Below, one piece after another: positions 12,835-21,000 of a stretch of DNA of 64,000 bases. The notes under the pieces were generated by a model. The model was given only the letters and a program-made list of their open reading frames with translations, made no database searches and was not told the DNA's origin. This stretch comes from Schizochytrium sp. TIO01 (taxonomy: Eukaryota; Sar; Bigyra; Thraustochytrida; Thraustochytriidae). The DNA lies in contig SMSO01000014.1 of assembly GCA_004764695.1 (NCBI GenBank), positions 1,501,148 to 1,565,147 on the forward strand. Reading direction: 5' to 3'. Position 1 is the first letter of the stretch. Each line of letters starts with the position of its first letter. Made by a program: the position numbers and the translations under genes.

Positions 12835-14244
12835 AGAAACAGGCTATCTTCAAGTACTTCGGAGCGACGAGTCTGCCTCAGAAAGGTCGCCAACGAAGGC
12901 AGCCACTGCCTAATACGTTCTCTGTCCATAGACCAAAGCTTCTTTGGTCATTCATTTCTCACAACACAGCTATCAAGCATGCATAGAGGATATATATTTA
13001 TTTATACATATACCGTATACCACTAGTCGCTTGAGATAATTTAGTTCTAAAACATTTATCAAAGAAAACAATAAAGTACCTACTAGGTACCTTGCTGCGA
13101 AAATTAAAATTAAAATTAAAATAATAATTTAAAGAGAACACACAACTCAAATGTTCCCTCTAACGTTTTAAAAGGTTTTGAACATGAGGGAGAAAGCGAA
13201 GAATATTGTGAGGTGCTCCCGCCTTACCCCCCTTACCACGGCGAAATAAGCCTCCACCTGCTGCACTACCGATGTGTCCCCACTCAACGCCCTTCGAGCT
13301 TGAGAGGGAAAACTACAAAGCAGCATGATTGTTGGTATCGTCTTCCCTCTCGTCCCTCTGCTCGTATTTCATTTTATCTCTTCCTCCCAATTTGAAAGGA
13401 ACTCCTCATTTTCAAATCCTTGGAAGAAGCTAGGAGAGAACAACTTACTATTTTCCCACCTTCTCTCCCCCTTCTATCTTAAAAAGAAAGCTTTAAACAA
13501 AATGGAAACTCTTTCCAAAAAATGAAAAAAAAAGACCTGAAAGGAGGGTATTACTACAGTAGTAGTAGTGCCCATTACTGTAGCTCATAGCGATTGCTAG
13601 TAGCTTTATAGTTGGTGGTAGATAGATGGTAAGGTTCGCCTCATCGCTCGAGCTTGCGAGTGTTTAAATCGGAAAGCAAATCCTTAACCTGATTGAGACC
13701 GATTCTTCGCGCTCCAAGACGCAAATTCGCCTCCGGGAGCGAGCCGCAAAAGACGAGAGCTAGCGAGCAAGCAAGAGGCAGGTGATTGAGGGAAATTAAA
13801 GAGGGCCACATACGCAGAGCGGTAGCAGCACCGAGGATCCTCGCCGGCGCAAACGTTGGTGACGGTTTGGCGGGAAGTGCGAGATCTGGAGGGCAGAATT
13901 TGAAATTCTCTGTGAATTCTCAATTTCAATATTTGAAAAGGCTCTGAAAAGAACAAGAGAGAAAATAAATTATTTCTCACTCCTTCTTTCACCCACTATT
14001 GATTCTTTCAGTAAAGAACCGCGTCTAAAACCAAAATAAGAGAGAACACCTCCGCCTTGGCGTTAATTAGGGCCGCGGCGACACCAGCGTAGCGCTCCGA
14101 CTGGAGGAAGAAGAGGAGAGAGCAGCGGAGGAGGGAGCAAATCGCGATCGACCTGTCAATTAATTGGTGGACTGATCCATCAACCAACCAAACGTTCGCC
14201 CCAGTCAACATAAGCACTCAGACCGCAAACAACAAAAAGTCAAC

Positions 14245-14484
14245 ATGTCGTGTCCTCAAGCCAAGGTTCTCTCGCCGCACAATAAGGTGAGGCTGCGCCG
14301 CGTTGAGTCTCTTGCTGACATTTTTCAGGACAAAAAGGGCGATGGCTGTCTGACCCCGTACATCAGCTCTCTGGCATCCAAGGCACGCAACAACGTCAAC
14401 AACGTGGAGGATATTCTCGATGCTCTGGACCTTATCGGAGAGGATGTCAATGCTTGGAGAACTTGGCTTCATGACATGATTTGA
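14245..14484 (+). CDS. Small conserved-looking protein, 65 aa if spliced (79 aa unspliced)
   Basis: I do not recognise the family. The reading frame has the GC-ending codon bias of the well-expressed genes in this window (AAC, GTC, GAG, CTC), which argues that it is real. Nucleotides 14287-14328 have all the marks of a 42-nt intron: donor GTGAGG, branch-like GCTGAC and acceptor TTTTTCAG. Its length is a multiple of three without a stop, so the unspliced frame also stays open. The spliced product begins MSCPQAKVLSPHNK and joins directly to DKKGDG. The rest is mostly helical, with a Val/Leu/Ile-rich heptad region and a C-terminal WRTWLHDM segment. No signal peptide or membrane helix is visible. 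A small complex subunit or histone-fold-like fragment is possible but unproven. Confidence 0.65.
   Translation: MSCPQAKVLSPHNKVRLRRVESLADIFQDKKGDGCLTPYISSLASKARNNVNNVEDILDALDLIGEDVNAWRTWLHDMI
14287..14328 (+). other. 42-nt intron, in-frame (3n), in the small gene
   Basis: GTGAGG donor, CTGAC branch-like sequence 10 nt before a TTTTTCAG acceptor. It removes 14 codons without changing frame, so retention would give a longer isoform. Confidence 0.6.
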
Positions 14485-15152
14485 ACAAACCGACCATTTT
14501 TTCCTCTATAGCAGCAGTTTTCGTCAACTTCTGAAATTTTCTGCGTAATGTCTGCTGTTTCCACCGTTCTAAACCTCGCTTCTCACTCTGGACAGAGAGG
14601 GGGGCTATAGAGGCTACAAAGATGTCCTCTTTTCAACTATTTGACCATATATTGTAAATACACGAAAGCAAGTCCGGGTAAGGATACGGCGCTGCTATTT
14701 CATTTTATTTTATGTCTTCTTGCGCTGCTAAAGCATGATTCGCCTCGCCAGCGCTCGAACAAAAGTACACCAACCTGAAATGGATTATATGCATATTGAT
14801 GATAAATACTAGTATTACCCACACCCAACCTTTTAAAAAACCTCGTCTACGTTCTTCAATTCTTCTTTTACCATGCTTTGTTTCATCCTACTAATTCTCC
14901 TCGTCCATAACTTGCAAATTTCTTGTTCGTCGTCATCAACAGAATAATTCAAGTGACACAGACTCTCTCCTCTCCTGTTTGACCTGCTTTACACAGCTAG
15001 TTTGAGTGAGTTCCTACTGCCTAGGGACTACTTCTCTTGAAAGACACAAATAATTGACTACAAGCCTCGTTGCCCAACAGCAGTTCTAGGAGCTTGCAAG
15101 GTTTATCTTCTTGCGCTCTGACAGAGTGATCAACGGGCTACAATTATTTTAT
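14485..15152. other. Convergent intergenic region
   Basis: Lies between the 3' ends of the small + gene and the - amidase. AT-rich 3'-UTR-like sequence. No gene or repeat of note is seen. Confidence 0.6.
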
Positions 15153-16817
15153 TCAATTGACAACAGCAGTGCCGCCCAAATTCTTTGCTATGCCAAATAA
15201 CAAGCACTCCTGACCACGAGGGGCCATCACCTCTACGCCTTGAGGCAGCTTTTGATACTTGCCCAATGGAACTGTAATAGCAGGCCAGCCTAACGCTGGT
15301 GCAAGCCGGTTGTTCGCACAGTATTGTTGCTTGCCCGAAGAAATGCGAGACGGAAGCTTTTTAAAAGTAGGATACGCAAAAGCATCCAGATTTAGTGAAT
15401 GTAACAGCGACGATAACGCGAGTTCAAAAACGGCAGGGAAGGTCTGCGTCAAGAGCTCATACGATTCCACCTCACGTTTTGTTAACTTGCCATGGATCTT
15501 TTTACGAATGGTTGCCACAACCGAATCACACTCAGCAGCATCAAGTCGCTCCGAGCATGACTCCGCTGTTGAGCTAGCAATGCTAGCAAGGCTCAAGCCC
15601 GAAAACTTGCGTAGGTCTTCCTGAAACTCAAAATAACTAGTAGACTTTTGCTTAGTCAGCTGTATCACCAACTTTGAAACCTCTTCTAATGCTGGGCCGT
15701 CGTCGATCATCACAAACTTAACTTCATTTGTGTCCTTGACAGCTTGAAGAAATGTTTGACGAATATTATCTTCGATAGGGAGGAGCATTGGAAGTACACC
15801 AAGCCGAACTGTCTTTGAAGACTCTCCTGATAACAATTCCGAGCACTGTGATGACCCACTGGCGATCGAGTAAGCAAGCGCAACATCCTCCGCTCGAGAC
15901 GCCATGAACCCAACAGTGTCTCGAGAATGGCTTAGCGGCACTACCCCACCCACAGGAACTGCACTAATTGAAGGGCGAATACCGTAAAGCCCAGCGAAAG
16001 ATGCAGGAATACGTACAGAACCACCAGTATCTGTCCCGACGCCAAGCACGGCAAGTCCTTGAGCAACTGCCACAGCTGTGCCGCCGCTGGACCCTCCCGG
16101 GTACCGCGTTTTGTCAAAAGCATTTAACGTTTGTCCTCCACGGGAGGATGACGTGCGGAAGCCCAAAGCGAATTCGTCCATATTCGCGTGGCCAAGTACC
16201 ACTGCGCCCGCGTCCACAAGTCTCGCGATTGATGGTGCATGAGCAGTCGCTGGTTTGGCCAGCTTCTCCATAGCAATGCTCCCAGCAGCACTAATCATGC
16301 CCTCAACATCTATATTGTCCTTGACAATTACTGGCACGCAGTACAGCTCCGTTGACGGGTTTCGTGAGCTTGCCTCACGCAAAATAGCATCAATATCCCG
16401 AACCTCGACGACGGCTTTGTATTCCTTAGCACGGCGACCTCCTAGACGTTTGATATATGCTCGAATAACCTGTTCGCAGTTCCAGCCGTCCTGCCCCCTC
16501 GCAAGAGCTTGGACCTCTTCTACGGACCGCACATTAGCTGGAATTTTTCTCGCTAGAGTATTGACACTCTCAAGGCTTTCAAAGCCTCTCAGGTTTGTAG
16601 ACTCAGCCGTTGATTCCAAGCTCAAGAGTGAGGTTGAAGTGGGTGTCCTCGACATCTGCCGCCACATCACCCAAAGCACCAAGATCGTAATCACAGCAGC
16701 GCCAATCTGCACAGAGCTCCTTTTTGTTGTCGCGAGGCCTCCATGACGTGCAGTTGGCGGCCTTGAGACTGACTTGCGCCGTTTCTCACCTGTCGAGCGA
16801 CGTGGTTTTTTGCGCAT
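15153..16817 (-). CDS. Amidase-signature hydrolase with N-terminal membrane anchor
   Basis: Hydrolyses an amide bond; the substrate cannot be read from sequence. The amidase-signature triad is complete: Lys166 in VIVKDNID, cis-Ser243 in GGSSGGTA and nucleophile Ser267 in GTDTGGSVRIPA, with the usual 24-residue Ser-Ser spacing. Residues 1-36 are very basic. They are followed by one hydrophobic helix at about 37-52 (VQIGAAVITILVLWVM), so the enzyme is probably a type II/signal-anchored membrane protein. This resembles the topology of fatty-acid amide hydrolases more than that of organellar GatA. The 554-aa length fits. The start is the first ATG, directly before the basic stretch. The C-terminal part after residue 330 is less conserved. 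An indole-acetamide or allophanate-type amidase is the alternative; the exact subfamily is undetermined. Confidence 0.88.
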   Translation of the reverse strand: MRKKPRRSTGEKRRKSVSRPPTARHGGLATTKRSSVQIGAAVITILVLWVMWRQMSRTPTSTSLLSLESTAESTNLRGFESLESVNTLARKIPANVRSVEEVQALARGQDGWNCEQVIRAYIKRLGGRRAKEYKAVVEVRDIDAILREASSRNPSTELYCVPVIVKDNIDVEGMISAAGSIAMEKLAKPATAHAPSIARLVDAGAVVLGHANMDEFALGFRTSSSRGGQTLNAFDKTRYPGGSSGGTAVAVAQGLAVLGVGTDTGGSVRIPASFAGLYGIRPSISAVPVGGVVPLSHSRDTVGFMASRAEDVALAYSIASGSSQCSELLSGESSKTVRLGVLPMLLPIEDNIRQTFLQAVKDTNEVKFVMIDDGPALEEVSKLVIQLTKQKSTSYFEFQEDLRKFSGLSLASIASSTAESCSERLDAAECDSVVATIRKKIHGKLTKREVESYELLTQTFPAVFELALSSLLHSLNLDAFAYPTFKKLPSRISSGKQQYCANNRLAPALGWPAITVPLGKYQKLPQGVEVMAPRGQECLLFGIAKNLGGTAVVN

Positions 16818-16951
16818 GATGTTTTTTGGTCAATTGAAATCTCATTCCTTCATTGATTCATTATTTGAATTATTATCATCTTTCCTTTTTGGTTCCTTTT
16901 TTTTCCATTACCATAATTGGACAGTGTCAGAGAACATCCGCCCGTAGGTAC

Positions 16952-17246
16952 TCACATACTTGCTGCAGACTCGACCAGGGCTGTGTTCCAGGCGCCGCGG
17001 TACCAGCTCTCGACGGGCCTGGCGGCAACCTCGTGGTTGTCCGTGTAGCGCTTCATGGCGACGGCCTCGTTCATATCGTGCGGGCCGAAGTGCGACTCCA
17101 TGGACGCAAAAGATTTCATACTTTTGGGGATAGAAGACCTTAAGCACGCAAATGTATGTGATGGAAGTCAGTGTCACGAGACCGACGACGATCCCCGATA
17201 CGAGAAAGAGGAAATTGTCGTCGCCTATCGTCTTCGATGGCTGTGA
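16952..17246 (-). CDS. Small single-span membrane protein with a frame break (unrecognised)
   Basis: Two adjacent - strand segments share the G/C-ending codon bias of the expressed genes but sit in different frames. The upstream segment (about 17246-17123) encodes GDDNFLFLVSGIVVGLV and continues as a clear transmembrane helix ending LKVFYP. The downstream segment (17119-16952) encodes a 55-residue hydrophilic tail from MKSFASMESH to SAASM, stop TGA. They meet at CCCCAAAAGTATG; removing one base from the C or A run would fuse them as FYPKSMKSFAS. Either there is a one-base assembly indel, a real frameshift, or only the 55-aa ORF is translated. The N-terminal start is unresolved and may lie in an upstream exon: a TATCACAG acceptor lies at about 17246. 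The sequence at the stop also resembles a donor (GTATGTGAGT), so a further exon is possible. Function unknown. Confidence 0.4.
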
Positions 17247-17548
17247 TAGACTTTGAGAGTAATATATATGAAAGCAAGTATGACGACGTCGGGGAAGAAG
17301 AAGAAGAAGAGGAAGAGCGAGACCCGCAATTTGATTTGACTTATACAATGGTAGTTTCGCGCAAATGGATTTGGGAAATGAGGCTTCGATATGGACAAAC
17401 ACGCTACCAAAATGATCAATGCTATGTCACGGGATGTCTGTTACGTGAGCTCATAATGCATCTGGACCTGCAATTGGGGCAAATGGGACTTGGATATTTT
17501 TATCGGGATGATGCTACGACTATTGCCCCGTTATACGCCAAAGATTAA
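17236..17548 (+). CDS. Possible small acidic protein (weak)
   Basis: A 103-codon ATG-to-TAA frame begins MAVIDFESN and has a run of eight Glu (near residue 20), followed by a mixed hydrophobic/polar segment with three Trp/Tyr-rich patches. The acidic run and acceptable codon use make it look better than the surrounding shadow ORFs. It has no recognisable domain and it overlaps the likely 5' part of the - strand membrane protein, so both cannot easily be right as drawn. Confidence 0.25.
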
Positions 17549-18062
17549 TACTTGGAAGAACTTCGTTACAAATTTCGCGATAACCTAAACTAACCGTCGC
17601 CGTCGCCGGAGGGCGCATTCTACTTTGTTTACAATGTCACATGTCTCATAAACAAACTCGCAAAGTACACATATATATATATATATATTATTTTTTATTT
17701 TTCAAGACCAGAACCCTCTAGACTTCTTGCTCCTACGTACCTTTTCCTACGCCCCTAGAACTGTGAAGAGTAGGTAGCGTTTGAACACAAGAAATCCATG
17801 AGGGAGGGCGTGTTTAATCGTCAAGTATAATCTTCGAGTTCTGTATAGACATGACAATTTCAAAGCTATCAAAAGCCCTTTCCTCTTCAATATCATTATT
17901 TAACTTCCACGATTTGTCGTTAGCAAAATGGTATCGCTAAAATAATTGACTGAAACAATGCTAAATGTTATCTTTGTTTCCTTAAGATATGACATCACAT
18001 ATAGGAAAGAAAACTCATGCATATATCTGTGCTATTAAATCAATTTATTTATGAAGGACATC
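17549..18062. other. Intergenic region with (AT)n run
   Basis: 514 bp with an AT dinucleotide run at about 17670-17688 and AT-rich 3'-UTR-like sequence before the end of the Rod gene. No gene seen. Confidence 0.6.
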
Positions 18063-21000
18063 TCAAGAGTGTTTCTGCACAAGTCCAGGGTAGCAGCGCA
18101 CTAGCGCTTCAATTAGTTCCTGCAATGGTACATCTCCAGCATCTTCTTGTTGACTCTGGCGGCGGGCTTCTGCGAACAAGCTAGGCACCTCAGCAACGTC
18201 AACACGTCGTTGAACAATTTGCTGTACAGTGAAAAAGAATTCCCGGCGCATACCCAAAGCGAGCATCTGTTTGAGAAGTGCTTGAACAACGTTAGGCTCA
18301 TCAAGCAAATCAAAGTCAACCATCAGGTGAGCAATCAATTGCACTGCTTGCCGGTTTCCACGATGGTCCCGCCACAACCCACGAACGAGACCGCGCTTGT
18401 CACAGCTCACAAGCTGATCAAATGTGTGCGGTAAATGAAGGTCTTCAAAAGTAGCCATGTAGATACTGTACTGCAAATGCTCAGCAAGAGGAAGCGTATC
18501 GTCCTCACGAGTAGAATATACTGACTCAATTTGCTCCATTGTCCCAAGCCGAAAGACAGCCTTCAGCGCACGGGCTCGAGATGCGAAAGTCCGCCCTGGA
18601 ACATTACCCTGGAACGCATAGTTAAGAAGATAAGCAATACCAAGGCAAGTCTCCCTGTCCACATTGCGACCCGACCGAGGAGACATGGTGTACACAATTC
18701 GTTGTAAAAGGTTCTCTTCGCGCTGTTGAGTTTCTTGAGCAGAAGTACCGCTTGAAGAAGATGCGGAAAGCCACTCTAAGACCAAACGCTTTCGAACTTC
18801 CAACAGGTTGACCTGGTGACGCTCGGCAAGCTGTTCTGCGACTTGATGTAGGCGATGACGATCTTGCCATTGTGTTGCAGCGACAGGACCAAACCGATCG
18901 TACAAATCAGCAATCAGCTTACTGTAATCTACATCAGCACGCTTGTTAGGCAGCTTGGTATTAATTCCGGCATGTCGAAGGTCGAGTTGGGTTGCTAGCT
19001 GGTTGGCAAGCACTGCCATATCATCACTTTCAGCTCTTTCGAGAGCAAATCGTAGAATCAAAAGTTTGGCTTCAGGTGCTTCTACTTGGCTTACCAACCA
19101 GGTACATGCCTCAAGAACGCGACCTTGGGCCTTGACATTATTTAAGACAGGAAGGACAGTCTTAGTGACGGACTCTCCTGCCCGCATCAGTTTCCGCACT
19201 AAACAGAGATAAAAGTCGTTCGGGTCCAGATCAAGAGGATCGCTAAGAGCAACTAACCACTTGACGGTATCTGGCTCCAGGCAAGCCTCCAATGTGCGCC
19301 AAGAGTCGCCCTCAAAGAGAGCATGAATGTCAAGTCTTACATCACAAATACGCAAGAGTTCAAGAACTTGAAGGTATTTTGATCGACCTGGCCAGTCACA
19401 CAATCGACAAACAGCTTCCAGACGCTCATATGAGGTTCCCGGGATGCGCGGGAAAACATACTGGCACATTTGAAGAAGCAAATCATCAGCTAGCCTGCTC
19501 GTAGCAAGTGCAATATTGTCACGCAAGGTTTCTAGATCAGCATTTTCATCCAAGAGGACAAGCTTCAAATAGAGGCCATATATAACATCGCTAGGCACAT
19601 GATATTGAGAAGCAAAAGAATCAATGTTCTTCAAATCATATCCAGACTTTGGGATACACTGCGGCAACAGAGCTTGCTGTAGATATTGTGCAGGCTTGCA
19701 GCCTTCAGCAGTGAACTGGAGAGAATCAAATTCAACCCCAAGTGACTGCAACCATCTCCACCAATATGAGTTTTCCTGCATCCGATGACAATCAGTAACC
19801 AGAGACTGCGTACGATGAAAACGACCCAAAGTAACACCAACGCCTGCTAAGGTCTGCAAACGTGCATAGTTACCACGCTCATTCTTCGGCAAACTGGAGC
19901 GATAAGTAGAGAGGGAGGTTTCATCATCTGCAATCAAATAGCCCAGGGCAAGATCAACGTCAATCTTTGGGGCAGACAAAACCTTTTCACCAAGGCTTCG
20001 TACAAGTGATTCGGCGACCTGGAGGTCAGAATTTATTGCCAGACCTGCAACTCTGAGAGCAAGCTGCAGGGCACCATTCTGTGACAAGTGCTCAATAAGG
20101 TTTTCAGCCGGGACAACCGGGTTGTGGCGTGCACCTAAAGCGAATAGAAAACGAGTGAGCAGCGGTAAGACCGCACCAGATTCAAGAACAGTTCCATATT
20201 CCCTAAACCATGCATGGAGCTCATGAGCTTGCTGAAGGCCAGGTGTTACAGTTGCATCGTCCATATCCCAATCGAAGCCATCGCCACAGCGGTCTAGCAC
20301 AGATTGAACCAAGCTACTGCTACGTAAAAGCTCCACTGCGCGAGACAACTGCGTAGACTCCTTACTATGCAGACAAATATCCACAAGCAGTGCATGGCCC
20401 ACACGCTGAGCGCTGCTACTCTTTGAGAAGCGAACTGCCAACTCAACTGCAAGTCGCTGTCGCCAATAGAGACCCATCGGCCGACCACTCCATGCAAGAC
20501 ATGCTTCGAGGTGACCCTGACGAGCAAGCCAAACTGCTACACGCCCAGCCATTTGTTCTTTGCTAAAACCCAACAGACAAGCACGTCGCTCCAAATCTGT
20601 TGTACTTGAGCTCGCGTGCTCGCGCATGACGTGGAGCTCTAAAAGCCCCTCCGCATCGCCATCTAAGGAAAAGTCTTGCAGATCTAACTTTATTGAAAAT
20701 TCCTCTAAAAGCTCACGAGCAGCTTCGAAACCTGCCGCCCATTCGTGGCCGCCACACTGGCCAACTAAGGCACCTAGCTTCGCAACATAAATCCTTTCTT
20801 GATCCGTTTCTGCATCGCTATCTTCAGCCAGGCCCCAAGTACAAAAGTGTCGAACTCGCTCTTCCACAGCACGGACTACCTCAGCGTTCGTAATTTCGAC
20901 CATCAGAGCATGAAGCTGCTTAACCTTGATTTCGTCAGGGCTTTCAGTTTGTAAGCTCATATTTTCGAATAATGTTGCAAACACGTCCGCAACATCAAAT

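Larger units (their letters stand above)
1617..14244. other. Gene-poor region (12.6 kb), no supported protein gene
   Basis: No ORF here has the length, codon bias or recognisable motifs of the flanking genes. The left third (1.6-5.6 kb) is ordinary intergenic DNA with eight CACGTG hexamers. From 5.6 kb on it alternates AT-rich runs, microsatellites (GAAT, AAGCC, CATTTTT, AAAG, ACTC, CT-rich, GACA) and short GC-rich patches (5.2-5.35, 7.2-7.4, 11.94-12.13 and 13.7-14.1 kb). Multi-exon genes with very short exons or non-coding RNAs cannot be excluded by eye. I saw no tRNA or rRNA. Confidence 0.7.

Noticed and set aside
15968-16746. + strand ORFs of 101 and 163 codons
   Set aside because: Shadows of the amidase gene.
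15153-16817. Calling the amidase GatA (Glu-tRNA amidotransferase A)
   Set aside because: The triad is shared by the whole superfamily; the N-terminal anchor helix and basic leader do not suit GatA.
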